NCBI GenBank assembly: GCA_031002005.1
Contig: JARYHS010008074.1
Span: 177,592,494 to 177,656,493 of the forward strand
Length of the DNA stretch: 64,000 bases
Direction: 5' to 3'
From: Vandiemenella viatica
Lineage: Eukaryota > Arthropoda > Insecta > Orthoptera > Morabidae
The notes beneath the pieces are model-generated. The model saw nothing but the letters and a program-made list of their open reading frames with translations. It was not told the DNA's origin and ran no database searches. Position 1 is the stretch's first letter, and each line of letters begins with the position of its first letter. The translations under genes and the position numbers were made by a program. Shown piece after piece: positions 36,661 through 48,192 of this stretch.

Positions 36661-36890
36661 AGTGGTCTGGTGGCTCAGTGGTTAATGTAACTGACAGGCG
36701 ATCAAAAGGCCCTGGTTCAAATCTCAGTTCAGGTCTCAGTGATTTTTTTTATAGGCTCTTAAGCCAACCTTCACCTCTGGCACAGCTTGCTGTGAAATGT
36801 GAAGTATGCTAGAACGCTTCCGTGGTTCGGATTCCATGTTAAACTGTAGATCCCCTGTACCCAGTAGGACTGTCAGGTTAGGTTAAGGTG
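36661..36890 (+). repeat. tRNA-derived SINE of a second family
   Basis: The start GGTGGCTCAGTGGTTAATGT carries an A-box (TGGCTCAGTGG) and GGTTCAAATCTC a B-box 35 bases later, as in RNA polymerase III promoters. The acceptor arm does not pair, so it is not a functional tRNA. An unrelated body follows to about 36890. The 26.1-kb A-box fragment may belong to the same family. Confidence 0.5.
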
Positions 36891-37479
36891 GCTACAACAG
36901 GAACAGATTGCACAGCCACTAAAAACCCTTTCACCAGGTCATTACAAATACATGAAATTATTATTTATACCTACTGGAAGGAGCTGCTCCAATTTTGCAT
37001 ATATCGTTTGACTAGCCAAGACTTTTTAGACTCCACTTGTAGCTACTATCTCTGCCCATCAGTTGGAAACCTATTCCACAATAATTAGCACTTTTAATTT
37101 TAGAAACCAGAGAAAAGTTAATCCAGATCCATTCACCTCTACAAACTAAAGCAGTATACAGCTAACAATCACACAGAAATTTTAAAATATTTATACTATT
37201 CAGCTCTTTACCAATAAGGTCTCTCAGGTGCCACAGCCAGAAGAGTACCTTATTAAAAATGCAGTTTTCAAGCATAGGTCAGGTCTGCTGTTGTATTTCT
37301 AAAGCATGCATCTTTTTCAAACTACCAGATTACTAGGCCTGTTGTCGTTTGATGGGGGAAGCAGATGTGTTGCCATCTCTCTATGAAACTTGTAATTATG
37401 TTCTGTGTACGCTAAGCTCATTTTTGTTTGTGTAATGTATAGTTTATAAAGTAGAAATTGTCTTGATGAAAACTGCCTA

Positions 37480-37800
37480 ATAACTTCAGTCAGGATGTTC
37501 AGTACTTATGGACTAAGACTCAATCCTTCCCTGTTGTACCTCCCTAATCCAGTGTGTAATGCCTAACATCTCTAGCCACTCTGGTGGGTCTCAAATAACT
37601 TTACTATCAAGATATTTTCACTTAAGGTCCAACAAGCAATACCTCCCACTCTTGTAATCATATTAAACCTATCAGTTTACTTAATAAGCTGACTCTTCTT
37701 AGCATTTATCTTCATTCCATGTTGACCTCCCAAGAACCATGTATTCTATCTCATTCACAGCACATGATTGCAACGTTACTCAAAATGAAGTGTACATGGT
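37480..37800 (-). mobile_element. CR1-like relic (family A, copy f)
   Basis: The reverse complement contains GGGAGGTCAACATGGAATGA and GATAAATGCTAAGAAGAGTC. These match the GQHGxNINATKS segment of copy b at 13.44 kb. It is a short inverted fragment. Confidence 0.6.
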
Positions 37801-37964
37801 ATTTTTGTTTGACTTGCATTCTGAAATCTAACAGATTTCAGTTTTAATATGTTGTGGTTACAAATCTTATTTTAACTCACATGGGTTTATACTTAGCAAA
37901 TGATGTCTGTTTTTAAGATTCCTATATTTTTTCTCAGCACCAAGAATATAAATCAGTTCGTTAC

Positions 37965-38138
37965 CTCTGCACTGCAGTTGACTTTTCCCTCTGCAAATTC
38001 TGACCAAGGATGACAAACTGCAAGGAACATTTCATTGAGGCAAAATGGGGCTGTAGCTCCTTTGCATGGAGGTACATGCTTTGGTTTCATTATGGATAAT
38101 GGTTGTTCATCAACTGACTGTTCATATGTTCCACAATT
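37965..38138 (-). CDS. Cysteine-rich secreted-type protein, internal exon A
   Basis: This exon of 58 codons is phase 0 at both ends on the minus strand, with acceptor TTATTTTATGAATTTCAG and donor GAG|GTAACG. It encodes NCGTYEQSVDEQPLS, then KHVPPCKGATAPFCLNEMFL and AVCHPWSEF, ending with NCSAE. Five cysteines and one N-x-S site suggest an extracellular domain. It is assigned to the same gene as exons B and C by strand, cysteine content and proximity. This link is an inference, because the phase change to exon B requires another exon. No homologue was recognised. Confidence 0.65.
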
Positions 38139-38499
38139 CTGAAATTCATAAAATAAAAGCAAGCTCTATAAGACGCCTGGACAAACACACCATCACCAAA
38201 ACAGAAATGTTTAAATACTAGAAAAAAAGACTGAGAGATTTTTAACCGCTATCTTAGAACTTAAACTTCCATTTATTTTCACAATTCATTCATTTATGAT
38301 AGAACCAATGAGTAAACTTCAGAATACATATTAATATTCATAACATAACAGCAGTTTTGGAATTTTCTAGTCTGATAATGACACAAATATGATAACATGA
38401 CAGAGTCATCATACTGATTGTAAGTTATTGGCACTTGAAACAAAACATTTTCAATATAATCACTAATTCAACATCGAAAATACTCATTGCTTTTACGGG

Positions 38500-39590
38500 A
38501 TATTAATTTATTAAATGAGCATCTGGAAACTGTAGTGTGATAAGTGGGAAATAATATGATCAGGGATGCAGTTTATAGCTAGGAAAGTGACCTGAGGAAG
38601 TGGGAGAAAGAGGCATGGCATACCAAGATAGATCTCATGGAGATACCAGGAACAGACACTCTTAGAATTGGCGATCAGACATGGAACAGACATGGCTCTC
38701 ATGAAGGTTGTATCAGTGGACACTATTCACAGGCAGGATTACAATACTTGTGACCTTTAAGAATACAAGAGGGAAAGGTATCTTTACTGAATAGCTATCT
38801 AAAGCTGTTAGGGAGCACACTTCCAGTCCTGATGGAGAAAGTGTATTGCTTAGATCAGAGGCTGTTGGTAAGGGAATAGCTTAAGTGATACTGGAAAGGA
38901 GAAACTATTGACACCAAAGGGAGTTGCTATAAGGATGGTAAAGGGCAGCATTGAGAATATACCAAAGACAGAATAATAATACTAATACTAATGCATTGTA
39001 GGAGTACAATTAACAAAGTAATAGAGTTCAGTAACATAGTAAAGACACCACAAATCACAGGTAGTAAAAAGGGTTGTGTCTTAGGTAAAAGAAGGAGTAC
39101 TGAGGAGTGTCAGATTTTCTGCAGATACAGAGGAAAAGTTGGAGGAGGTGCATTCCTATTGGTTGGTAAAGATGACTACAGTGAGCTATTATTTTTATAT
39201 TTAAATATGAATCAGTGGAGTCATGAAAATGAAAAGTTCTTGGCTACTTATTATCAAGGGAGGATAAATAAACAAGATGAGGCTCTTGTAGAAATCGAAG
39301 GAAGTTGTAAGATTGTTATAATAAATGGGAACTTAATCGTACAAGTTGTAGATTGTGAAAGAAATTTGATTAATAGCAGTACCTGAGAGCAGGTATTTTA
39401 AAATGTCTTAGTGAGGAAGGCAGATTTTATAAAAGAGATAGTGGAAAACAAAAGGAGGTTAAAACATGTTGGAAGTCTTCCTAATAAAGCCTGATGATAG
39501 TGATTATGAAGTTCTGGTAATTGATGTAAATGATTTCCATACACACATTTTCAAGAAACAAGGTTAAAACAGGTATAATTATAACAATTC
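38500..39590 (+). mobile_element. CR1-like 5' fragment with endonuclease remnant (copy g)
   Basis: The frame near 38990-39386 reads HCRSTINKVIEFSNIVKTPQ, then GGGAFLLVGKDDYSELL and KIVIINGNLIV. These resemble the RSIxNKxxEF, GGGVLILV and xxIxGDFN landmarks of the APE-type endonuclease of CR1-like elements. Stops occur before and after. It may be the missing 5' portion of family A. Confidence 0.5.
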
Positions 39591-39634
39591 TAGGGTTTAG
39601 GAATTGAAGAGACATTTAATATAGATGTATAACT

Positions 39635-39875
39635 TTTTTTTTAACAGCTTAAAGTCTCTCAACAACATGGTTTTTAGAGACGGGAAAGGACGGGGGTCAA
39701 GGAATGGGAAGGAATTTGGCCATGGCCTTTTGAAGGAAGCATCCCGGCATTTGCCTGGAGTGATTTTGGGAAACCATGGAAAACCCAAATCTGGATGCCC
39801 GGACGGGGATTCGAACCGCCGTCCTCCCGAATGCGAGGCCAGAATGCTAGCCGTTACACCACCATGCTCGGTAGG
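39635..39875 (-). repeat. tRNA-derived SINE, best copy (copy 3) with target duplication
   Basis: On the minus strand the head reads TGGTGTAACGGCTAGCATTC (A-box) and then GGTTCGAATCCCCGTCC (B-box), as in polymerase III-transcribed tRNA-derived SINEs. The shared core TTTTCCATGGTTTCCCAAAA follows. It ends in a T/A run at 39634-39642. TGTATAACT flanks both sides (39626-39634 and 39876-39884), a 9-bp target duplication. This is the least decayed of five copies in the window. Confidence 0.88.
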
Positions 39876-39915
39876 TGTATAACTAAGCAAGGATAGGGAA
39901 ATACATCCCAAAACT

Positions 39916-40220
39916 TACCACAGATGAAGGCGGCTGAGAATGATGAACATAAAAGATACAAACACAACAATATTTTGGTGGTTAGTCTTATTCTTACTAG
40001 GAGTGAGACACCGGGCAGGGCACAACATGTATATGCCGAAGGCTATCTCATGAATTGCCACACAGAGTTCACAAGACAGCCATTGTCATGTGCGTGTCTG
40101 GCTCCACCTAATACCTCACTTTTAGCAAGAATAAGGCTAAACACTGAAATATTGGCATTTCTAGTGTTTGTTCTTTTTTTATGTTCATCACTCCCAGCCG
40201 CCTTCATCTGTGGTAAGTGA
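39916..40220. mobile_element. Palindromic (foldback) element of about 300 bp
   Basis: The left end CTTACCACAGATGAAGGCGG and the reverse complement of the right end are identical for 20 bases. They stay similar for about 100 bases (GATGAACATAAAA, CAAACAC, TTAGTCTTATTCTTACTA). Because of the palindrome, both strands encode similar short frames starting MKAA..DEHKK. Ends with the same ACAGATGAAGG motif occur near 10190. No transposase is present. Confidence 0.75.
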
Positions 40221-40285
40221 TGGGTCATTTTCCCTATCTTTCCTTAGTTTTTTCCCTGTAAGCATTTTCTGGCTCATTGTTGCTA

Positions 40286-40674
40286 TGTTGAGTCCAATGC
40301 AGGTGCATCAGGAGTCCGATCACGATGGGGCAGGGCTCCCGATCTGCGTGGATGGCTCATTGGAATAGGAAGGCTGCGGGTAACCCTCGGATAGTAGACG
40401 ACAGCAGAATAAACACTGCTTGTACAATGATGCAATTTATTGGAATGTCTGTCTCACAATATACGGTATACAATAACAACTAATAGAGCGAAGGTTATGC
40501 CCCAGTCGTCAGGCATGAAGAGAGCTCTGTCTGTTATGTGCTGTAGTTAAGTAGAATCCTTGTAGGTCTCCCTGCAGTCACTGTGGCTCTGGCATGCTGC
40601 GCACTGCATCTGCCCTGCCCTCTTGTAGCTGGCCTGTGCACTCCGAATGTGCTGCTCGCTGGTTGACCCCGACA
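40286..40674 (-). repeat. Ty3/gypsy 3' LTR (left side of the window copy)
   Basis: This 389-bp repeat runs from TGTTGAGTCCAATGCAGGTG to GTTGACCCCGACA and matches the 328-bp repeat at 45343-45670 in the same orientation. The two differ by point changes and small deletions. Because the coding region is on the minus strand, this is the 3' LTR. Confidence 0.85.
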
Positions 40675-40809
40675 CAGCCATCCTGCTGGGCAGTCATCCC
40701 CGACTGTGTGATGTTTCTGTGAACATAAGATGATTTATGGGAATATGTTCGGTTACCCCTTACTGAATGGAGATTTCATTGCTTTGGCGGCTTGAAATGA
40801 GATCAATAG

Positions 40810-41045
40810 ATCGAGTGTGGTAGGTGAGTGGTTAACGTTTTGGAGTCACATTCGGGAGGACAGTGTTTCGAATCCCTATCCAGGCATCCAAATTTGGGTT
40901 TTCCATGGTTTCCCAAAATCACTCCAGGCTAACGCCGGGATGCATCCTTCAAAAGGCCATGACCAAATTCCTTCCTATTCCTTGTCCTCAGTCCTATCCC
41001 ACCTCTAATGACCTCAACATCGATGAGGCGTAAAGCTATAAGCCT
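40810..41045 (+). repeat. tRNA-derived SINE (copy 4) inside the gypsy element
   Basis: Starting GTGGTAGGTGAGTGGTTAAC and with a B-box-like GTTTCGAATCCC, it has the family core TTTTCCATGGTTTCCCAAAA and the distal block CCACCTCTAATGACCTCAAC. It sits between the integrase end and the 3' LTR of the gypsy copy, so it most likely inserted after the gypsy element. Confidence 0.82.
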
Positions 41046-41286
41046 AACAAGATCAGCAGAAAGACAAAAATTTTATTCATGCTTGATGTATTGCTTGGAG
41101 GTTGTGTCCCCTTTAGGAGAAAGGGGAAGGGAATAAGCTGTGAGATACTTTTCCAGTTGATAGCGATGTCTGAGAAAATAAATAATTGCTTTGTTTCAGA
41201 CAGGGTTTGATGCTTTGTGATTTAGTCCTGCCGGGTTGAAAAATTTCCCTTTTCCTTGTAGAGTTGTGTTAGATTATAAAGTTTCA

Positions 41287-41514
41287 TGTTGAGGTCCTAA
41301 TAAATTATAAGATTTTGATCTTTTGGGGCGAATTCTAGACAAATTATAAAATTTTGGCCTTCGTGGTTAGGTCCAGGCAAATTATAAAATGTTACTCTTC
41401 GTGGCAAGGCCTGGGGAAATTATAAAATTTTACTTATTGTGGTGAGGTCCAGACAAATTATAAAATTTTACTCTTTGTAGCGAGGTCCTGGCAAATTGTA
41501 AAATTTCAGTGTTG
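41287..41514. repeat. 38-bp tandem repeat, six units
   Basis: Units start at 41287, 41325, 41363, 41401, 41439 and 41477. Each is GTGG.GAGGTCC.GGCAAAT followed by TATAAAATTTTACTCTTC or a variant. The spacing is exactly 38 in the four junctions I could count base by base. The array lies in the untranslated stretch before the gypsy 3' LTR. Confidence 0.85.
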
Positions 41515-41920
41515 GTAGCAACTTGCTGTCCATGTTAGTGTCCTGGCAAATTTTCATTCTAGACAATGTTGGTAGAAAATATAGTTCAAAGTGAAATCCT
41601 TTTACTGTGAAAGGGGTAGAGATGTAGACACAATGGGAAGTAGCGTGCACAATTTATTGCTAAATTACAGCTCTGTGTGGGTAATTGTGCAGTAAGAAGT
41701 CAGCAGGAAAAAAGGAAACAGTTGCGGTAGATGGTTAGGAAAGGCAGTGATTTGTTGCAGTTGTTTTGATTCTTGGGGCATGCTTCCCATGCAGTCACCA
41801 TGGTACTTACAAGTTCAGTCTGAGTTTGGTGCCTTGAGCTTGTACCTTTCGTTATCTGCCATTTCAGTGATTTCAAATGGTCCTTGGTATTTTCAGCCCA
41901 GTTTGATATGCTTTCTTTTT

Positions 41921-43041
41921 TCATTTTGTAATAGGACGAAGTCTCTCTTTTTGTATATTGCAATCTGTGCTTTGTAGCTGTCGAAGTGGGATTTTTCCTA
42001 ATTTGCTTGCTTTTTTTGTGGATTGAAGTGCTCTTTCCCTAACTTGCTTAATGTCTATTGGTTGTTTGTTGTTGGTGTTCAACATTAGTCCTAGAGGTCT
42101 GGCAACTTTTCTGTTCATTAGTTCTAGTGGTGATGCACCTGTAGTGCGACAAACAGTGGAATTGATTGCTAGCTGTACTTCTCCAAGGCATTCTGTCCAG
42201 TTCTTGTCTCCATCTATTTTTACAGCAGTAAGCATGTTTTTCAAAGTGGCCATGGTCCTCTCGACTTGCCCATTGGCATGGTTGACTCCTGGGGCTATTA
42301 TGTGGGGGTAGATATTTGCTTGCTTACAAAAGTTACGTAATTCTTTGCTGCAGATAAAACATCCTTGATCCGCAATCACCTATACAGAAGCCCCGAATAG
42401 AGCCATGCTGGCCTTTAGTGCCTTTATGCTATTATCGCTGTCTATGTTTTTCGAGTGGCTGAGCATTATGAATTTTGTGAATGAATCTACAATGATGAAG
42501 ACGTATTCTTAAGAGTCTTGCTTGCCACTGAGCTTTCTGGAAGTGTCAGTGTGTACCATATGCCAGGGGATTGGAAGCTTGGGGACTGGGTTCATTTCTG
42601 CTTGAATGTGTCCCGTTTTTGTTTTTGATAGCTTGCAAGTTATGCAGCTTTTGACAAAATGGCGAACCTATTTTCATATACATTCGAACCAGTGGGATTC
42701 GTACACTTTTACCAGTCTAGGTGCATTATTTACTCATGTACATTATTGATGACTGACCATCTGATGTCACAGGGCAGGATGGGTAGGGAGCGCGTGCGTA
42801 CATTTTGGTGAATTTTCCTGTAAGTTACATTGCCTCGTATTTCATATGTCTTCCTTATGTGTTGTGGCATGATTTCATTTTGCATATCAGCCTTCAGTTT
42901 TTCAATTTCTGGGTCTTTTTCCTGCACTGTGAGTAGCCAGTTGTCTGTCAATGTTGTTAAGTTAAATTTCTTGTGCATGTTGCATTTGTTGATGTCGTTA
43001 GTGGCGACTGTGTTTTGGGAAAGGAAGTCAACATGTGCCAT
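41921..43041 (-). pseudogene. Gypsy integrase remnant
   Basis: Readable parts are KTKTGHIQAEMNPVPKLPIP near 42600, WHMVHTDTS (first catalytic D) near 42545, VIADQGCF (second D) near 42370 and HANGQVERTMATLKNML (catalytic E) near 42250. The last two lie in one frame from 42379 to 41921. The zinc-binding region and parts of the core are out of frame. It once inserted the element's cDNA and is now inactive. Confidence 0.82.
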
Positions 43042-43559
43042 TCGTTTTCCTTCCTGGTTCTGTATGTTGAAATCGAAGGCCTGCAGGTACTCCCACCATC
43101 TGCGTACTCTCTCTTGGTGACAGTTCCACTTTGTTTTAGGTCGCTTTTACCACTGTGTAGTTGGTAACCATGCCCAAGCAGGTAATGGTGGAAGTGCTTG
43201 ATAGCTCCTACTATAGCTAAAGTTTCAAGGTCGAACGTATGATAGCAGGACTGGTGTTGGTCCTAGTATGCAACTACCTGCTGTTTGCCATCTACTTTTT
43301 TGATGCAGTACAGTTCAATAACCTTCAGCACAGTAATCTATATGGAGTTCGAAAGGATGGAGGGGGTTTAAATTTGTGAGGTAATTAACTGTTGGAGGAT
43401 TTACTCATGTTCTGTTTAACAGTCCAGGGTTTTGGCATGGCCCCCTGTGAGATTAAAGAGTGGAGTCATTATTTGGGAGAACTGGAGTATAAATTATCAG
43501 AAATAGGAGGCTAGCCATATAAATTGTCACAACAGCATGATGGTCTGCAGGGGAGGTAG

Positions 43560-44220
43560 GTTAGTGATTATGGATATCTTCGTTGCTTTTGGAACAAACC
43601 TTTTAAGACAAATCCTAGATATTCAATTTGGCTTTTGAGAAATGTTCATTTGGCTGCATTCAAAGAGAACCTGGTGGCAGTTAACCTTTCCAGTATTTGC
43701 CATAACCGGTTGAGTCCCTCGTCGGTAGTGGGTGTGATGACGAGGAGGTCATCAATGAATGCTACTGCAAAGGTGTGAGCTAGAGGGCCCTCTGGAAAAC
43801 TGGTCCTCTACTGTTTAAACTGAAAGGCATGGTGAGATATTCCCACTGGGCATCAGGTGTGGCAAATGCTGTTTTTTCAATGGAGTCCTCGGCTACTGGT
43901 ATTTGGTGGTAGCCACTTAACATATACAAACAAGTAAACCATCCGGCTCCTCCAATTATTGCAATCTGGTTTTCAATTAAAGGCAGTGGGAATTTATCTG
44001 ATACCCTATTGTCATTTAGCTGCCTGTAATCTATGCACATATGACTGGAACTTAAAAAAAAAAATAACAGTGATATGGGGCTAGCAAATGGTGAGGAGCT
44101 TACCCAAATAATGCCTATGTTTAGAAGTTCTTTTACTTTCTGTCTTACAATCTCTTTTTCACTTGGTGCCTTGTTATAGGGCCGACACTGCACTATGTGA
44201 TGTGCAGTGCTCCCTAGCAT
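43560..44220 (-). pseudogene. Gypsy reverse transcriptase remnant
   Basis: MCIDYRQLNDNRVSDKFPLP and GYHQIPVAEDSIEKTAFATP are intact fingers/palm landmarks. The catalytic box appears as VAFIDDLLVITPTT just after a frame break. An A-rich run near 44050 (a lysine/phenylalanine-coding run) breaks the sequence before MCIDYR. It is inactive. Confidence 0.85.
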
Positions 44221-44279
44221 TTTGGTGAGGGCGGGAGATATTGGAATGGGGCATAGGTAATTTTATTGGCTGGGTTCCC

Positions 44280-44947
44280 TCAGTCTATGCTGCAAACACA
44301 CACTACATGCCTTCTGGCTAATGTGACACTAGTTGGCTTAAGTCTAGATTCGATTCCCTGCTCCAAGATTTCTTGTACCGGAAATATTTTGTCTTTTAGT
44401 GTGTCATCTAGGAGCACGTGGAAAAGTAACTCTAAGTTTATGTCATTGATCCTGGCATGACTCAGGATTTGTAGTGGGCAGTTAATATGGCCTCCGCCCA
44501 ATCCTAACAACGTTATGGCTGAGTGAATCTGTTTTCCCAACAATTTCAGAGCAATGCTCTCTTTGACCATCAAAAATTCAGTCCCAGAGTCGAAACAAAA
44601 TGGAAATGACTCACCAATGTTGCTCAGCACTCCGCCTGGGCAGCTCCTGGTACATCAGCTGTTCCGCTACCTCGGGCTGTCTCTCTATCAAGTGACTACT
44701 CTCATGGGCACTGTGCTGCCCGATGTCCTCTGTATCCGCAACAGTAGCAGGCTGCTTGGCTCTCCTCTGGCTCTAGTTCTGCTGCTCTGCTTGGCGAAGT
44801 GAATGCTTGGCATATTGTCGATTGGTGTCCCAGCTTTCCACATCGCCTGCATTGCAGCGGCCAGTCGGATGGAGTCCACCTGAGTAGCGCTATGCAACTG
44901 CTGTAGTATCCTTCCATATCCAGTTTCCTTTTCTGGGATGTAATCAT
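44280..44947 (-). pseudogene. Gypsy gag zinc knuckles and protease remnant
   Basis: Two CCHC zinc knuckles (CRRCGKLGHQSTIC, CYCCGYRGHRAAQC) lie at about 44700-44860 on the minus strand. They are followed, in another frame, by a retropepsin-like segment with FCFDSGTEFLMVKESIALKL. The knuckles would bind the element RNA, and the protease would cut the polyprotein. They are separated by frame changes. Confidence 0.82.
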
Positions 44948-45342
44948 TGGGTTGCATTTGGTGGATCGTGATTAGCATTGCAGCGGGGTTTCCACCTGGT
45001 CATATCTAGCACAGAAGAGCTCCTTGAACTACTGACAAGTGATGCTGGCCAAGGCTACTTGTGGCCACCAACCTACTGTTAATCCCTTAAGTGCCTTACT
45101 GATGACCAAAAGCAGTGTGCTTCCTTGGAGAGGTCTTTCATTAACGCACAAATCCACCACTGTGCACCAGGCTCTCAGTCCGCTGCCTGGGGGATCGGGG
45201 TTGAATTCAGGTAGGATGAAGGCCACTGGCCAAGTCAGCGCCACGACTACATGCATCAGGTTTTGCTGCTGGGTGTCCAACAGTGCTTGCTTTGCAGTGT
45301 GGTTTCATCCGTATCTCAAGTCCTGGAAGATCCCACTTCTGA

Positions 45343-45670
45343 TGTCGAGTCCAATGCAGGTGCATCATGATGGGATGGGGCACCCGATCTGTTTGGATGG
45401 CCCATGGGCATAGAAAGGCTGCGGGTAAGCCTTGGAGAGTAGAAGACAGCAGAAAGAACATTGCTCGTACAATATTACAATTTATTGGAGCTTCAGTCTC
45501 ATAATATACAATATGAACCAACAGAGCAAAGGTAATGGCTCAGTGGTCAGGCAATGCAGTTAAGTAGACCCAGTCACTGTGGTGCTGGCATGCTGTTCAC
45601 TGTATCTGCCATGCCCTCTGGTAGCTGGCCCATGCGCTCAGAATTTGCCACTTCCTGGTTGACCCCGACA
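45343..45670 (-). repeat. Ty3/gypsy 5' LTR (right side)
   Basis: This is a 328-bp repeat from TGTCGAGTCCAATGCAGGTG to GTTGACCCCGACA, homologous to 40286-40674. Adjacent on its inner side the minus strand begins TCAGAAGTGGGATC, where a primer-binding site would lie; the tRNA was not identified. A (TA)n run follows on the outer side. Confidence 0.85.
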
Positions 45671-46907
45671 TATATATATAATGGAAAGGCAGTGGAAATA
45701 ATTCAAACTGATAATCAAAATACAGAAAGGAATGTGTTAGCTGTACAATTTAGTTAAAATAGGCTGCAATATAGTCAGCGGCGGCCCTAGCAATTTTTCA
45801 AGGTGGTGCGAGATTTCATTGTGGCGCCTCAAATGTGCAATCGCTTATTCGTGATAAAGGTGTCCATATAGACAGACTGAAGATAACATACATTTTTTAC
45901 ATCCTACTAAAATTATAAATGTAATTTTTTTTCTTGGATATTTGTTACAGTTTCACGTCGAAACGGCTGAATGGTTTAAGAGAAAATTTGGAATAATGCA
46001 TTGGCTATCTACTTTTATCCAGATCGAAAAAGTAGTTTCCGTGGGATTCTAATACCAATTCGTATATGAATGCGTTATGAATTCCAGTCGATCCAAGCCG
46101 GGTGCAGAAAATTTCAGAAAGATTAGTATAGGATAGCAATGGTATAAATGAGAAACAATAACAGTAAAAAAAAAAACACTATGTTTGAAAAGGTTTATTT
46201 ACGCTACTATGGCGTACAAAATGCTGACATCAAGTGTACGTCGAATTTACATAAAAGTGTTTCAAACAAACAAATGAGGAAATAAAATCATAACTAAAAG
46301 CCCTATATTACTAACTTCCTCGTTTTTGTCCTTTTACAATTTTATTTTCTATAGACAAAATTGCAAGATCTGAAAGTCTGTCTTGAGTCCGAGTTTACCG
46401 TAAATAAGTTTTAATTTATTAAAATTTCGTTTTCCTTTAGCGACAGTCACAGATATCGTTAACAAAATTCAAAGTGCAGTCCATACATTCGAAAATATAT
46501 TCTGCCAACCATTTTGTTTCATAAGTTGATATTTTATTGGTTCTGCTGATTCAAGCACCATCAACAATAGTTTCAGTTAGAAAGTTCCTCAGTCAATGCA
46601 CAACTTGATATGTCATATTTTTCTCCATTAGTTAAACTCATTTCTAAATCGGCACAGGATTATTCCAGTTAAGGAATTGTTTTGATAATGTGTAAGAACG
46701 ACACTGTATTATTAAATTTAGAGTGTTGTGAACATTTAGTGACGAAGGCGTTCTCAGTTGTACCGATTATATGCTAAAACACATTAATTGTAATCAGTTC
46801 TTTGGGATATGTTGCTATCTCATCTACGGCCTCGTACTCAAAAACTCTGGGATCTGACTGGCTTAATAAAAGGATATGTCCCAGTCTGAGAAGCAATCTC
46901 TCTAGCT

Positions 46908-48192
46908 CTAGCTGTTATCAGAGCAGACGAATAACCCCGGTACTCTCTCAAATTCTGAGCTCTTTTCCAGCAATTGTGGAGTGCTTCTGAATTCACTTTC
47001 ATCCTGAATAGCCTTGGTTACAATATTTTCTTGAAACAATGTATTATAACAAATCACCATTGTAACTATGAACTCAAATTGCTCAATGATCTGGCTCTGT
47101 TGTTGCAAGTGAAAAATTCATTTCCAGAAGGGCGCCACAAATTGAAGAATAGTGATAACGAACTGCAGTGAGGATAGAAACTCTATTCTCCAAACGAGTT
47201 TCGCAAAAAAATTTGGCGATTGTCCTACCAAATTCTTGGATACCACTTCCCATCGCTTTGTTGATCGAGAGAATGGAACAAATATTCATTAAAGAATTCC
47301 AGCTAAGGAAACTGATCTAATTGATGTTTTGGTGGCTCCTGCTATTACCAGATTTAATGAAAGCTAAATAAATTTAAAAAATGTTTGGGAAGATATTGGA
47401 TCTTGATTTTGCTTGGACACCTTTGTTTCCTCCTATCATTTTGGATCCATTGCCATATCTTTAGTCTCGGCAATCCAAATCAAACTTTTGCAATGTATCA
47501 TTAAAATATAGGTCACTGAGTCTAGCTTCCAGGTCCCGAAGAGTCACTTACCGGCTTTTAAGCAAAGAAACACTCACAAACTTTGACTTCGTCTTCATTA
47601 GTGTTAACAAAAGCAATGTTAAAGATGTGACTGACAACAGGAGTTCAATTCAGTATGATGTAAAAGTATTTAGATCAAAATTTTATTAAGAAATTCAATC
47701 GTTCTTAACACATTTTCCAAAATTATAGACATTTGTCTCATTATCAATATGGCGGAGACGCTGCATCATCACAGTACCTTTTTTTCCTAGCAGTTGCAAT
47801 ATACCCAGTTTTTTACCGTTATTAGAAGCATTTACTGTTTCAGATCCAAAGAATTATTTCACTTTAAAAATTAAATTGTTGACATCATTCATTCGAGGAT
47901 TGCAACCCACCGTAATATTTTGTCTTCAGTCTGTATTTACGAATGCTTGTCTATTACACTGAAGTTCTTTAGACGCTTCTATCCAACTCAGCATGGTGTG
48001 CTGGTAATTTGAGGAAGTTTTGTGAGTTTTTAAATGCTCTGATAAGTAGCTACAATCATCAAATTCTTCTTTTCCCAAATAAGAGTGAGACCTTCTGTTG
48101 GATAAACAAGAGTAAAAACAATATGCATTCTCTTCAGATTTAGAGTAAACAAGCCATCTTGTTTTATAAATTTCTTCATTTGACGTTACCAT
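46908..48192 (-). pseudogene. hAT transposase remnant (TTF/ZMYM-type)
   Basis: Three frames hold successive parts of a hAT transposase of the kind with an N-terminal TTF zinc finger. 47926-48192 has the finger and the following WIEASKEL helix. 47083-47289 has the LTAVRYHYSSICGALLEMNF segment, and 46908-47108 has FIVTMVICYNTLFQENIVTK. The catalytic acidic residues cannot be placed with certainty. It is inactive. Confidence 0.7.

Larger units (their letters stand above)
40675..45342 (-). mobile_element. Ty3/gypsy retrotransposon internal region, decayed
   Basis: Minus-strand order from the 5' LTR at 45343 is as follows: gag; two CCHC knuckles (CRRCGKLGHQSTIC and CYCCGYRGHRAAQC, 44700-44860); a protease with FCFDSG (about 44595). 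Then come reverse transcriptase with MCIDYRQLND and SGYHQIPVAE (43780-44220) and FIDD (about 43755); RNase H; and integrase (about 41920-43040). Stops and frameshifts lie between all domains. No env is seen. A SINE (40810-41045) and a 38-bp tandem repeat (41287-41514) lie between the end of pol and the 3' LTR. Flanking duplications are not clear. Confidence 0.88.

Noticed and set aside
36661..36740. Possible functional tRNA gene
   Set aside because: A- and B-boxes are present, but the acceptor and anticodon arms do not pair, so it is better read as a SINE head.
44688..45413. Plus-strand frames over 80 codons
   Set aside because: They are antisense to the gypsy gag and protease region.
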